A DNA stretch of 64,000 nucleotides from Tragulus kanchil. Lineage: Eukaryota > Chordata > Mammalia > Artiodactyla > Tragulidae. This document shows positions 1-11,156 of this stretch, piece after piece. The notes beneath the pieces were generated by a model, which saw only the letters and a program-made list of their open reading frames with translations, searched no databases and was not told the DNA's origin. The stretch spans positions 33,676,874 to 33,740,873 of the forward strand of contig JAIOJX010000003.1 in NCBI GenBank assembly GCA_022376925.1, in the 5' to 3' direction. Numbering within the stretch: position 1 is the first letter of the stretch; each line of letters begins with the position of its first letter. The position numbers and the translations under genes were made by a program.

Positions 1-379
1 GAAGGCTTTATTCTGAGTCCCTCTGACAGAGGAGTCAACAGAGAAATGGACTTACCTTCCTAAAAGAGCTTGTGAGCCCAATCACACTACAGGGGAATAA
101 ACAGTGAATAGTTAATTTCAGAAGAATACCATCTATCTTTTTCTTTCTTTTTTTTAACAATGGTGAGTCCTTCTGTAACTGAGCAAAACCTGAAGACACC
201 TTCCCAGAATAGGTCCCCAACCATGCCCTCTGGCTGTCTTTTATCTGTAGAAAAACATTAGTCAAAGAATAGACTTAATCCGAGAAGTGAGAAAATGCAA
301 AGAGAAAGGAAAACAGTCAAGCAAGACAAAACAATAATAGTTCAGCCATGAAACAAAGTCAAGAATCTTTAGTTCTTCT

Positions 380-899
380 CAAGGGCTACAGATAATGTTC
401 TGAGCCACATCCCATGAGCTGTTTGGCAGATATGGAAACCCCCACCAGGTGGAAGAGGTTAACAGTATGCTGCCCACGAGCACGTAGACCCCAGACCAGC
501 TGGAACCAGAAGGCTGGTGATGGTGACTCCCTATTACCTTACCACCACCTGATCAGAAGAGTCGCCACGAGCTGGTAACACCCGAAACCCCCTTCATCAC
601 CCCATCCTTAAAAACCTGTCCCTGAAAGTCTTTGGGGAATCTGGGTCTTTTAAGCACTAGTTTCCATGGACCCCCTTGCCTGGCACCCTACAGAAAAGCT
701 ATTTTGGGGACTTCCCTCGAAGTCCAGAGGCTAGGACCAATGCAGGGTGCACTGATTCAATCACTGGTCGGGGCAGAACCCACAAACTGACTGGCGTGGC
801 CAGAAACTGTTTCTAAAAGTATTTTTTAAATAATACTATTTTTTTCTCCTTCACCCAAAATTCTGTGTCCAAGATTTAATCCTGCACCAGTGTAATTAC
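380..899 (+). mobile_element. Old ERV-type LTR remnant, split by a SINE
   Basis: Sequence resembling a ruminant gammaretrovirus-like LTR: an A-rich core with CCTTAAAAACCTGTCCCTGAAA, then TCTTTGGGGAATCTGGGT and a CTCCTTCACC segment after the inserted SINE. No coding sequence of such an element is present. Identified from general resemblance only. Confidence 0.4.
699..835 (+). mobile_element. CHR-type SINE fragment
   Basis: GGGGACTTCCCT...CAGAGGCTAGGACC...ATGCAGGGTGCACTGATTCAATCACTGGTC follows the tRNA-Glu-derived CHR layout. It interrupts the LTR remnant, with a CTATTTT-like repeat on each side. Confidence 0.6.
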
Positions 900-1284
900 A
901 TTTCAGCAACACTTTCTGGGTCAAGCTTGGACCCTGAAATGGGGAGCTGTTGACCCCGGTGAGCACCTCTTAAGCTCACTGGCAGGTGGTCCCCTCTGAC
1001 TTTTCTTGTGATGGTGGAGATAGAAAAGTACCTAAAGAAGGCCGGGAAGGTTCTATTTTCAGTTGGCAGAGGAGAGGGCTGGCATGCATCACACACGGAA
1101 GGCTTTATTCTGAGTCCCTCTGACAGAGGAGTCAACAGAGAAATGGACTTACCTTCCTAAAAGAGCTTGTGAGACCCTCAGTGAGGTCAGGGCTATTTGG
1201 GGTCGTGGAGCCGTTGGTAGAGGCAGCAAGCCTTGTGTTAGCCTATTGGCTATTTCTCACTGAACGGACACATTCATGGCCCGG

Positions 1285-1540
1285 GGTATTTTTATCATGA
1301 AAAATTATGCATAACATAAAGCTTGCCATTTTAAACATGTTTAAGTGTGCAGTGTGACCGCATCAAGTCAGTTCGCAGGATCATACCAACATCACCGCCA
1401 TTTCCCTCCGAACGTTTTCATCATCCCATACTGAAACTCCATCAAAAATACATCTCTATGGGCACCCCCAGCCCCTGGTGACTTCCATTCTACTTTCTGT
1501 CCCCGGAAAACTTGATTACTCTAGGTGTCGGTTCACAGCT
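1285..1540 (+). mobile_element. Ancient L1 3' UTR fragment
   Basis: TTTAAGTGTGCAGTGTGACC..CATCACCGCCATTTCC..CAGCCCCTGGTGACTTCCATTCTACTTTCTGT..GATTACTCTAGGT follows the well-known mammalian L1M 3' end. Diverged and non-coding. The start of serial duplication 2 lies inside it. Confidence 0.65.
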
Positions 1541-2121
1541 CAGCACCCAAGAGAAGTCTGAAATGGATGCCGTTCGGGGAGGTGCAGGGAGGGACCCAAG
1601 AACCAAGCAGCCCACTCCAGGTGGGCAGGTGGCATTTTCCCAAGCAAGGAAACTTACTCACCGGGCTTGTCTTCAGCAGCCAAGAGCTGAGTATCTGTCC
1701 ACACTACTCAAGCATCTGAACAGTTTATGGAAGCCTTAAGGGGCTCAGTCCTGTGTGCGTCCAGAGGGTCTCAACAACGCACTGCTCTCTCTCTCAGCCT
1801 GTTTCCTTGAAAACAGCTCCAGGTGTGGGAATGGCGGCTGAAACGTACATTCACGTGACTTCGGCCGCAGGGAGAGGAGGAGCTCAAGGATGAATCAGCG
1901 GTCAGGCCACCCCCACCACCAGCTCTTAAAATTTCACACGCCCCTCTTGTTCCACAATTTTCACCCAAGTGGTCAGCCAGGGGTTTTACTCCTTTGGTGG
2001 CTCTCGGGCTGCCCTTGAGGGAGATACCACAGCGACCATACAGGCAGATGCGGGAGGAAACACAGATTAAGATAATGATTCCCAAAATAAAGAACATTTT
2101 GGGGGTATGAAAAGTCTCATC

Positions 2122-2240
2122 AGGACTTCTCAGGCAGTCCAGTGGTTCAGATTTCACCTTTCAAGGCAGCAGAAGTCCTGTTGGATCCCCAGTTGGGGAG
2201 CTAAGATCCGACAAGCCTCCCAGCCAGAAAAAAACCAAAC
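2122..2240 (+). mobile_element. CHR-type SINE
   Basis: GGACTTCTCAGGCAGTCCAGTGG head and GATCCCCAGTTGGGGAGCTAAGATCC core typical of CHR SINEs, ending in an A-rich tail. Confidence 0.75.
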
Positions 2241-3219
2241 TTAAAACAGATGCAATATTGTAACAAATTCATAAGACTTAAAAAAGAAAGCCCTGGTCAT
2301 CTAAGCTATTGATTTTTTAAGTCCTTAGGCCAGGCGTCAGATCATTGGGAGGGCTCACCTGTGCCCTTGTGGGATTTAATCAAGAGAACACATTAGCAGA
2401 CCCGTCAGGTGTGAAAACTCGACAGCTTATTTGGATCATGACACAGGTGCCTCCTCTGGGGCTATAATAACATCCAAGCCCATCCTGTTTGGGGGGACAG
2501 TTTTTCTTCTTTAGAGATTCCAGTATTCAGTAACAACAGGCTTTGCCAGGTGCTGCCGAGCACTGGGGGGGGCCGGAAAAAACCCCGGGGGGCAGGCCGA
2601 GGGCCTAGACTTGATTACTCTAGGTGTCGGTTCACAGCTCAGCCCCCAAGAGAAGTCTAAAATGGATGCCGTTCGGGGAGTTGCAGGGAGGGCCCCAAGA
2701 ACCAAGGCACCCAAACCAGGTGCAGGTGGCATTTTCCCAAGCAAGGAAACTTACTCACCGGGCTTGTCTTCAGCAGCCAAGAGCTGAGTATCTGTCCACA
2801 CTACTCAAGCATCTGAACAGTTTATGGAAGCCTTAAGGGGCTCAGTCCTGTGTGCGTCCAGAGGGTCTCAACAACGCACTGCTCTCTCTCTCAGCCTGTT
2901 TCCTTGAAAACAGCTCCAGGTGTGGGAATGGCGGCTGAAACGTACATTCACGTGACTTGACCGCAGGGAGAGGAGGAGCTCAAGGATGAATCAGCGGTCA
3001 GGCCACCCCCACCACCAGCTCTTAAAATTTCACACGCCCCTCTTGTTCCACAATTTTCACCCAAGTGGTCAGCCAGGGGTTTTACTCCTTTGGTGGCTCT
3101 CGGGCTGCCCTTGAGGGAGATACCACAGCGACCATACAGGCAGATGCGGGAGGAAACACAGATTAAGATAATGATTCCCAAAATAAAGAACTTTTTGGGG
3201 GGTATGAAAAGTCTCATCA

Positions 3220-3340
3220 GGACTTCTCAGGCAGTCCAGTGGTTCAGATTTCACCTTTCAAGGCAGCAGAAGTCCTGTTGGATCCCCAGTTGGGGAGCTA
3301 AGATCCGACAAGCCTCCCAGCCAGAAAAAAACCAAACTTA
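3220..3340 (+). mobile_element. CHR-type SINE, duplicate copy
   Basis: Same element as 2122-2240, repeated by serial duplication 2. Confidence 0.75.
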
Positions 3341-3659
3341 AAACAGATGCAATATTGTAACAAATTCATAAGACTTAAAAAAGAAAGCCCTGGTCATCTA
3401 AGCTATTGATTTTTTAAGTCCTTAGGCCAGGCGTCAGATCATTGGGAGGGCTCACCTGTGCCCTTGTGGGATTTAATCAAGAGAACACATTAGCAGACCC
3501 GTCAGGTGTGAAAACTCGACAGCTTATTTGGATCATGACACAGGTGCCTCCTCTGGGGCTATAATAACATCCAAGCCCATCCTGTTTGGGGGGACAGTTT
3601 TTCTTCTTTAGAGATTCCAGTATTCAGTAACAACAGGCTTTGCCAGGTGCTGCCGGAGC

Positions 3660-5870
3660 ACGTCAGACGAGGGCCTAGAGAATAGTGAGTGTGACAAGAC
3701 ATTGAAAAGTACACACACATAGAGAGAAAGGATGGGAACAGGGGACTCGAGACCTCTTGGGTCAAGGCCTCAAACACATTCACCAGTCCGCTTCTGTTGA
3801 GAACGTAAGCATCCAGGTGTTTGCAGGGGATATTAACACAGGCTGGGAGTCAGTCACAACCCTGATCAATAATTACACGCGTGACTCTAAGAATGGAAAG
3901 GGCGTGCTGTAGCTGGGGGGCAACTAGGCCAGCAAGAAGTTAAGGGGTCTGTTCTCTGTGCACACACAGCGTTCTAGCGTGCACTGACCCAGCGTTCCAA
4001 AGCCCACAGCAGATCTCCCACCTGCGGCTGATCAGCATGACCCCAACTAACAAGCCCAGGTGAATCGAATCGACTTGTTTTTCTCTTAGTTCTTTCATTT
4101 CCAAAATGTTTTTCTCCTGGCTCGGCCAAAGTTGCAAAAGCCTTCACTTGTTTCCCCACAGCCAGATATCTTTTGTCTTACTCTAGGCCAGCAGAAGGGA
4201 CAAAGTCCTTGGCTAAATGACTGCACCCATGGAAAACAGAACATATGTCCCCCTCACTCTAGGGTACAAAGTAACCCATTCAGCCCAATGGGACATCCCA
4301 TGGCAAATGTCAGTTGATACTGCCTTTTCCAGGCATGATAGGACATAATGTTCTCAGCAGCATAGCATGGGGATCCATGGTAAGAATCACAACAGTGGGA
4401 TTTTTCTGTGACTTCTGTAGCTTTATAGTGTTGAATGTCTCAGCAGAGGTTTCCAGGACATATGGGGCGATGGCCTTCTGGTTGTTCACTCGAATGTATT
4501 AAAGCCTGGAGTAGTGCTTCAGTCCAGCAGGCCAGGTGGTTTTACCCGTTCGCCACTTAAGCTGCTGCTGTAATATCCCTTTCCTCCTTTCTACCAACCT
4601 TGCTGCTTGCAGGTTTTAGGGAAGGTGGAGCCCCTTCATATCGTGACTTCTGACTTGTGACCCTTGATCTACAAAGGTGGTTTTACCGTCCTCATGCAGG
4701 AGGCGTGGGTTGGATTCCTGGGTAAGACCTGCATCGTTTTTTTCCAGGAAAAGTTTGCCGGTAGCACGTCAGGCGAGGGCCTAGAGAATAGTGAGTGTGA
4801 CAAGACATTGAAAAGTACACACACATAGAGAGAAAGGATGGGAACAGGGGACTCGAGACCTCTTGGGTCAAGGCCTCAAACACATTCACCAGTCCGCTTC
4901 TGTTGAGAACGTAAGCATCCAGGTGTTTGCAGGGATATTAGCACGGGCTGGGAGTCAGTCACAACCCTGATCAATAATTACACGCGTGACTCTAAGAATG
5001 GAAAGGGCGTGCTGTAGCTGGGGGGCAACTAGGCCAGCAAGAAGTTAAGGGGTCTGTTCTCTGTGCACACACAGCGTTCTAGCGTGCACTGACCCAGCGT
5101 TCCAAAGCCCACAGCAGATCTCCCACCTGCGGCTGATCAGCATGACCCCAACTAACAAGCCCAGGTGAATCGAATCGACTTGTTTTTCTCTTAGTTCTTT
5201 CATTTCCAAAATGTTTTTCTCCTGGCTCGGCCAAAGTTGCAAAAGCCTTCACTTGTTTCCCCACAGCCAGATATCTTTTGTCTTACTCTAGGCCAGCAGA
5301 AGGGACAAAGTCCTTGGCTAAATGACTGCACCCATGGAAAACAGAACATATGTCCCCCTCACTCTAGGGTACAAAGTAACCCATTCAGCCCAATGGGACA
5401 TCCCATGGCAAATGTCAGTTGATACTGCCTTTTCCAGGCATGATAGGACATAATGTTCTCAGCAGCATAGCATGGGGATCCATGGTAAGAATCACAACAG
5501 TGGGATTTTTCTGTGACTTCTGTAGCTTTATAGTGTTGAATGTCTCAGCAGAGGTTTCCAGGACATATGGGGCGATGGCCTTCTGGTTGTTCACTCGAAT
5601 GTATTAAAGCCTGGAGTAGTGCTTCAGTCCAGCAGGCCAGGTGGTTTTACCCGTTCGCCACTTAAGCTGCTGCTGTAATATCCCTTTCCTCCTTTCTACC
5701 AACCTTGCTGCTTGCAGGTTTTAGGGAAGGTGGAGCCCCTTCATATCGTGACTTCTGACTTGTGACCCTTGATTACTATCAATAGGATGAGGGTACCCAT
5801 ACATTGTGGGCTTCCCACACGGCTCGGCAGTCAAGCACCTGCCTGGCAATGCAGGAGACGTGGGTTGGAT
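3660..5870. repeat. Serial duplication 3 (offset ~1106)
   Basis: GGGCCTAGAGAATAGTGAG occurs at 3671 and 4777. The copies agree until about 4668 / 5770. The left copy then becomes a shortened, scrambled version of a Bov-tA SINE (4672-4765) that is intact in the right copy. Confidence 0.9.
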
Positions 5871-5922
5871 TCCTGGGTCAGGAAGATTCCCTGCAGGAAG
5901 AAATGGCAACCCATTCCAATAT
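5808..5922 (+). mobile_element. Bov-tA SINE, 3'-truncated
   Basis: GGGCTTCCCACACGGCTCGG head, GGGTTGGATTCCTGGGTCAGGAAGATTCCCTG core and AATGGCAACCCATTCCA, matching the ruminant Bov-tA consensus. Confidence 0.8.
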
Positions 5923-6936
5923 TGTTTATAAAAAATTTTTCTTCAGTTGAATTTTATCCATGGGATACATTTCCGTAAATGGGATTATTAAAACATTCAC
6001 AAAGGATAATTATGACAATTGTACAGAATTCAAATGTAGGGTAAAACCATTAAGAAAAAAAAAACACAATTTGTCTGAAAACTTGCAGGAATTCTGCATG
6101 AAATTCAACACCTGGGAGGGATCTGTCAACATGGAAATTGGGTCAAAACCATGAGATTCTGAGTGATTTCTCTTTTTTTATTCCAAAAATATATACAATT
6201 ATGTTAAATGTTGCTGGAAGTTTTTAAAAAGAATATTGACACTTTCTAATATAGGGGCACATGGGTTTCTTATTGAAAAGACATTTATTCTTATTCTCTA
6301 AAGAGTATGTGGGGAAAATGTTCCTCAGAACATTATAACTTTTTAATGACAGAGTCAACTAGACTTGTATTGTTTGCTGGGGTTTCAATATTTGAAAGGT
6401 ATGTAAAGAACAAGTACCCTGTTTTTATTGTACTGTTCTTTCTCGTCAATATGCACATTTGGGGGCTGTAATAATGCCTGATTTATTAAGTCAACATACT
6501 TGAGTAATCTTTTAACATTTTAGTCTTCATTCATCCAGATTTGCATTTAGTTTACATCTTGGATATAAATTTCAGAGGAAAGACAAACAATGAGAAGGAA
6601 ATAACATTAAGTGTTAAGTGGTTTCGCTTTGTATGGACAAATAATAAGGTGGTTTTTACCGTATCGTTTTGGGCTCAGCAGAGGTTTCCAGGACATATGG
6701 GCGATGGCCTTCTGGTTGTTCACTCGAATGTATTAAAGCCTGGAGTAGTGCTTCAGTCCAGCAGGCCAGGTGGTTTTACCCGTTCGCCACTTAAGCTGCT
6801 GCTGTAATATCCCTTTCCTCCTTTCTACCAACCTTGCTGCTTGCAGGTTTTAGGGAAGGTGGAGCCCCTTCATATCGTGACTTCTGACTTGTGACCCTTG
6901 ATTACTATCAATAGGATGGGGGTACCCATACATTGT

Positions 6937-7051
6937 GGGCTTCCCACACGGCTCGGCAGTCAAGCACCTGCCTGGCAATGCAGGAGACGTGGGTTGGATT
7001 CCTGGGTCAGGAAGATTCCCTGCAGGAAGAAATGGCAACCCATTCCAATAT
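6937..7051 (+). mobile_element. Bov-tA SINE, duplicate copy
   Basis: Repeat of 5808-5922 from serial duplication 4. Confidence 0.8.
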
Positions 7052-7779
7052 TGTTTATAAAAAATTTTTCTTCAGTTGAATTTTATCCATGGGATACATT
7101 TCCGTAAATGGGATTATTAAAACATTCACAAAGGATAATTATGACAATTGTACAGAATTCAAATGTAGGGTAAAACCATTAAGAAAAAAAAAACACAATT
7201 TGTCTGAAAACTTGCAGGAATTCTGCATGAAATTCAACACCTGGGAGGGATCTGTCAACATGGAAATTGGGTCAAAACCATGAGATTCTGAGTGATTTCT
7301 CTTTTTTTATTCCAAAAATATATACAATTATGTTAAATGTTGCTGGAAGTTTTTAAAAAGAATATTGACACTTTCTAATATAGGGGCACATGGGTTTCTT
7401 ATTGAAAAGACATTTATTCTTATTCTCTAAAGAGTATGTGGGGAAAATGTTCCTCAGAACATTATAACTTTTTAATGACAGAGTCAACTAGACTTGTATT
7501 GTTTGCTGGGGTTTCAATATTTGAAAGGTATGTAAAGAACAAGTACCCTGTTTTTATTGTACTGTTCTTTCTCGTCAATATGCACATTTGGGGGCTGTAA
7601 TAATGCCTGATTTATTAAGTCAACATACTTGAGTAATCTTTTAACATTTTAGTCTTCATTCATCCAGATTTGCATTTAGTTTACATCTTGGATATAAATT
7701 TCAGAGGAAAGACAAACAATGAGAAGGAAATAACATTAAGTGTTAAGTGGTTTCGCTTTGTATGGACAAATAATAAGAC

Positions 7780-8340
7780 ACCTCCTCTATTTGTAAAATT
7801 GTCTTTGAAAAATGGATAATAGCATTAATGGTTCCGGTTGCTTACTTTAAATCAACATTTAAGTCTTTATTCCTTTTGCTTCTAAGTATCATCATGTATC
7901 ACTCTGTCCTTCCTTCAACCATTAAGTAAGTGCCAGCACTGAATAGGAAGCTTTTGTCTTATCTAAAATGCCTATGTAGGTTAAAGCAGATCCTATTTTT
8001 AAAAACCAATGTGCCTAATTAATCTCACTCAGAAAAATCAAAGTACAAAAGTGCTGTGAATGGTTGCTGTGAATGCTGGGGAGGTATTTTCGGAGGGGAG
8101 GGGTTGTGCGTTTTGGTTTTAGTTTGGTTTTTGCTTAAGAGTTTAACACTGTATGGTGTGAGAGAGAAAAAAAATGCTCTATGGGGTATGTGTGTGGTGT
8201 GAGAGACAGAAAGATTCCCACCTTGGTAAGGTTCAGATGGGAGAATACAGGAAAAAAAGTTTTAAGGTAAGTTTCTATTCACTTGCATTTGCTAATCCAG
8301 AAGAGAGTTTTGCAAATAGGTCACTCATTAAAAGTTTATG
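7780..8340. other. Unique flank, no gene seen
   Basis: Unduplicated AT-rich DNA between duplications 4 and 5. It contains GT- and GA-rich simple stretches (8100-8210). No exon, conserved frame or recognised repeat was found. Confidence 0.5.
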
Positions 8341-8499
8341 TGGTTAAAAAAGTTTATGGGGTAAATTCAGGAAGGTTCATCCCGAGGAGGACAAGAGTGA
8401 AGGTTTTATAGAGCGCTCCGGGTGGGCTGAAGCAGCCACAGAACTGAAAGCTTTCATAAACCATAGATCTTTTTTCTCAGAGCTCAGCTTTTACTATTT

Positions 8500-8700
8500 T
8501 AAGTTTTATTGGATATAGTTGCCTTACAAAGTTGTGTCAGTTTCCGCTGTACAGCAAAGCGAGTCTACTATAAATATATATATACATATATACATATATA
8601 TATATATTCCCTCTTTTGGATTTCCTTCCCATTTAGTTACCACGAAGCACTGAGTAGTTTCCTATGTGATACGTAGGTTCTCATGAGTTATCTATTTCAT
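8500..8700. mobile_element. Cetartiodactyl interspersed repeat, L1 3'-end-like
   Basis: Sequence of the type TTGCCTTACAAAGTTGTGTCAGTTTC..TGTACAGCAAAGCGA..TTCCCATTTAGTTACC..ACTGAGTAG, a common motif string in artiodactyl genomes. An AT microsatellite (8573-8608) sits in it. The family name is uncertain. Copy at about 9631-9831. Confidence 0.45.
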
Positions 8701-8702
8701 AC

Positions 8703-8860
8703 ATGTGTGCATGTAAGTCGCTTCAGCAGTGTCCGACTCTGTGCCATTTTATGGACTGTAGCCCACCAGGCTCCTCTGTCCGTGGAATTCTCCAGGCAAG
8801 AATACTAGAGTGAGTTGCTGTTTCCTCCTCCAGGGGATCTTCCTGACCCAGGGATCGAAC
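8703..8860 (-). mobile_element. Bov-tA SINE, minus orientation
   Basis: Reverse complement of the Bov-tA/Bov-A body: GTAAGTCGCTTCAGCAGTGTCCGACTC at the left, CTCCAGGGGATCTTCCTGACCCAGGGATCGAAC at the right. Confidence 0.88.
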
Positions 8861-8875
8861 AAATTTAAACATGTT

Positions 8876-9078
8876 GGGGTTTCCCAAGTGGCTCACTGGT
8901 AAAGAGTCAGCCTTGCCAATGAAGGAGATGAGTTCGATCCCTGGGTCAGGAAGATGCCCCGGAGGACAAAATAGCAACCCACTCCAGTATTCTTTCCCTG
9001 GAAGTCCCATGGAGAGTGGAGCCTGGTGGGCTACAGGCCATGGGTCACAAAAGAATTGGACACGACTTGGCAACTAAA
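8876..9078 (+). mobile_element. Bov-tA SINE, plus orientation
   Basis: GGGGTTTCCCAAGTGGCTCA to GGACACGACTTGGCAACTAA, a near full-length Bov-tA. It lies 15 bp from the oppositely oriented Bov-tA at 8703-8860. Confidence 0.9.
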
Positions 9079-9311
9079 AAACTTTAGGTGTGGGATTTTT
9101 TTAAAATAGTTTTCATGAAAACCAAGTAGGTTTTTTAGAAGCAGGTACGTCAATCGCTAAAAACAAAAAACGAAAACTAAGTTAAAAACATCAAAAAACA
9201 AAAGTGACAAATATGTTGGGTTCAAAATAAACATTTTCTTTTTAACTTTTATGAAATATGAAAAAAAAGAAACTTCCCTGCAGCTTCTAACCAACTACTG
9301 GGAAGGTTGCA

Positions 9312-9468
9312 TTTTATTTATTTATTTTTTGGCTATTCTGGGTTTTCACTGCTGCCACAGGTTCTTCTCTAGTTGCAAGGAGTGGGGGCTACTCTCTAGT
9401 TGAGGTGAGCAGACGTCTTGTTGCAGTGACTTCTCTTGTTGTGGAACTAGGGCTCTAGGGCACACGGA
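9312..9468 (-). mobile_element. CHR-type SINE, cut by a duplication junction
   Basis: TTTATTTATTTTTTGGCTATTCTGGG..CTAGTTGCAAGGAGTGGGGGC..GTTGTGGAACTAGGGCTC is the 3' half of a minus-strand CHR SINE. It stops at the junction of duplication 5; the complete element is at 10441-10773. Confidence 0.85.
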
Positions 9469-9833
9469 AATGCGGTTAAAAAGTTTATGGGGTAAATTCA
9501 GGAAGGTTCATCCCGAGGAGGACAAGAGTGAAGGTTTTATAGAGCGCTCCGGGTGGGCTGAAGCAGCCACAGAACTGAAAGCTTTCATAAACCATAGATC
9601 TTTTTTCTCAGAGCTCAGCTTTTACTATTTTAAGTTTTATTGGATATAGTTGCCTTACAAAGTTGTGTCAGTTTCCGCTGTACAGCAAAGCGAGTCTACT
9701 ATAAATATATATATACATATATACATATATATATATATTCCCTCTTTTGGATTTCCTTCCCATTTAGTTACCACGAAGCACTGAGTAGTTTCCTATGTGA
9801 TACGTAGGTTCTCATGAGTTATCTATTTCATAC

Positions 9834-9991
9834 ATGTGTGCATGTAAGTCGCTTCAGCAGTGTCCGACTCTGTGCCATTTTATGGACTGTAGCCCACCAG
9901 GCTCCTCTGTCCGTGGAATTCTCCAGGCAAGAATACTAGAGTGAGTTGCTGTTTCCTCCTCCAGGGGATCTTCCTGACCCAGGGATCGAAC
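9834..9991 (-). mobile_element. Bov-tA SINE, duplicate copy (minus)
   Basis: Repeat of 8703-8860 from serial duplication 5. Confidence 0.88.
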
Positions 9992-10006
9992 AAATTTAAA
10001 CATGTT

Positions 10007-10208
10007 GGGGTTTCCCAAGTGGCTCACTGGTAAAGAGTCAGCCTTGCCAATGAAGGAGATGAGTTCGATCCCTGGGTCAGGAAGATGCCCGGAGGACAAA
10101 ATAGCAACACACTCCAGTATTCTTTCCCTGGAAGTCCCATGGAGAGTGGAGCCTGGTGGGCTACAGGCCATGGGTCACAAAAGAATTGGACACGACTTGG
10201 CAACTAAA
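10007..10208 (+). mobile_element. Bov-tA SINE, duplicate copy (plus)
   Basis: Repeat of 8876-9078 from serial duplication 5, with a one-base deletion (ATGCCCGG against ATGCCCCGG) and a few substitutions. Confidence 0.9.
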
Positions 10209-10440
10209 AAACTTTAGGTGTGGGATTTTTAAAATAGTTTTCATGAAAACCAAGTAGGTTTTTTAGAAGCAGGTACGTCAATCGCTAAAAACAAAAAACG
10301 AAAACTAAGTTAAAAACATCAAAAAACAAAAGTGACAAATATGTTGGGTTCAAAATAAACATTTTCTTTTTAACTTTTATGAAATATGAAAAAAAAGAAA
10401 CTTCCCTGCAGCTTCTAACCAACTACTGGGAAGGTTGCAT

Positions 10441-10773
10441 TTTATTTATTTATTTTTTGGCTATTCTGGGTTTTCACTGCTGCCACAGGTTCTTCTCTAG
10501 TTGCAAGGAGTGGGGGCTACTCTCTAGTTGAGGTGAGCAGACGTCTTGTTGCAGTGACTTCTCTTGTTGTGGAACTAGGGCTCTAGGGCACACGGACTTC
10601 AGTAGTTGCGGCACATGGGCTCAATAGTTGTGACTCCAAGACTCTAGAGCACAGGCTCGATAGCTGTGGCTCACGTGCTTAGTTGCTCCGCAGCATGTGG
10701 GATCATCCTGGATCAGGGATCGTGTCTCCTGCAATGGTAGGAACTCTTTATCACTGAGCTACCAGGGAAGCCC
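10441..10773 (-). mobile_element. CHR-type SINE, full length
   Basis: Minus-strand element from a TTTATTTATTTATTTTTTGG tail to the head GAGCTACCAGGGAAGCCC. Its body has the usual GTTGTGGAACTAGG, CTTAGTTGCTCCGCAGCATG and GGATCAGGGATCG segments. Confidence 0.88.
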
Positions 10774-11132
10774 GAAGGTTGCATTTTAGATCATACGTCC
10801 CTCTAATAAAAGTACAAACCCATAAAGTGGTCCTATCTACAGATGACCACTAATCCTTTGCACAGTAGAAATAAACATAAATTCTCTTCATAAAGCTGAT
10901 GCTTTTGACTTTATTAAAATTAAACTACAATCTATCTCCCAACATACAAATTACTGTGACAAGATAAATGTCATTCCACGTTCTGACCTAATTCCATGCC
11001 AGTTGTTTTCATGTAACCTAAGTTCGAGCATATGAACGTTTCGTGAGGCCAAGGTGGTGGTGCTAACATACTGTGAATCAAGCTGATTTTCAAAAGGATG
11101 CATGACAGATTCACAGTTACACATTGTCAAAC

Positions 11133-11138
11133 TTTATT
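11133..11138 (-). terminator. Candidate poly(A) signal AATAAA for NDFIP2
   Basis: TTTATT on the plus strand reads AATAAA on the gene's strand. The 30 bases downstream on the minus strand are TG-rich (11101-11130), as expected of a downstream cleavage element. AATAAA is frequent by chance in AT-rich DNA, so this is only the best-looking candidate at the edge of the SINE-free block. Confidence 0.35.
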
Positions 11139-11156
11139 AACAAGTAAAAACACATA

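Larger units (their letters stand above)
1..1173. repeat. Serial duplication 1 (offset 1097), left copy cut by window edge
   Basis: Bases 1-76 recur at 1098-1173 without visible change and then diverge. For a head-to-tail duplication this places the junction at about 76/77, with the right copy 77-1173 and most of the left copy before base 1. Confidence 0.85.
1511..3681. repeat. Serial duplication 2 (offset ~1099)
   Basis: CTTGATTACTCTAGGTG starts at 1511 and 2610, and similarity continues to about 2556 and 3655. The left copy ends in degraded sequence (2560-2607: runs of G, A and C absent from the right copy) before the junction near 2608. Confidence 0.92.
5544..7777. repeat. Serial duplication 4 (offset ~1129)
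   Basis: CTCAGCAGAGGTTTCCAGGA occurs at 5544 and 6674. The left copy ends at about 6648, followed by about 25 bases of non-matching filler (GGTGGTTTTTACCGTATCG...) before the right copy. Its left end overlaps the right copy of duplication 3. Confidence 0.92.
8345..10598. repeat. Serial duplication 5 (offset ~1131)
   Basis: AGTTTATGGGGTAAATTCAG occurs at 8351 and 9482. The copies run to GGGCACACGGA near 9468 and 10598. The unit contains two Bov-tA SINEs, an AT microsatellite and the start of a CHR SINE, all duplicated together. Confidence 0.92.

Noticed and set aside
8573..8608. AT-rich tract as an origin or promoter
   Set aside because: It is a short TA/CATA microsatellite inside a common interspersed repeat, copied at 9704-9739.
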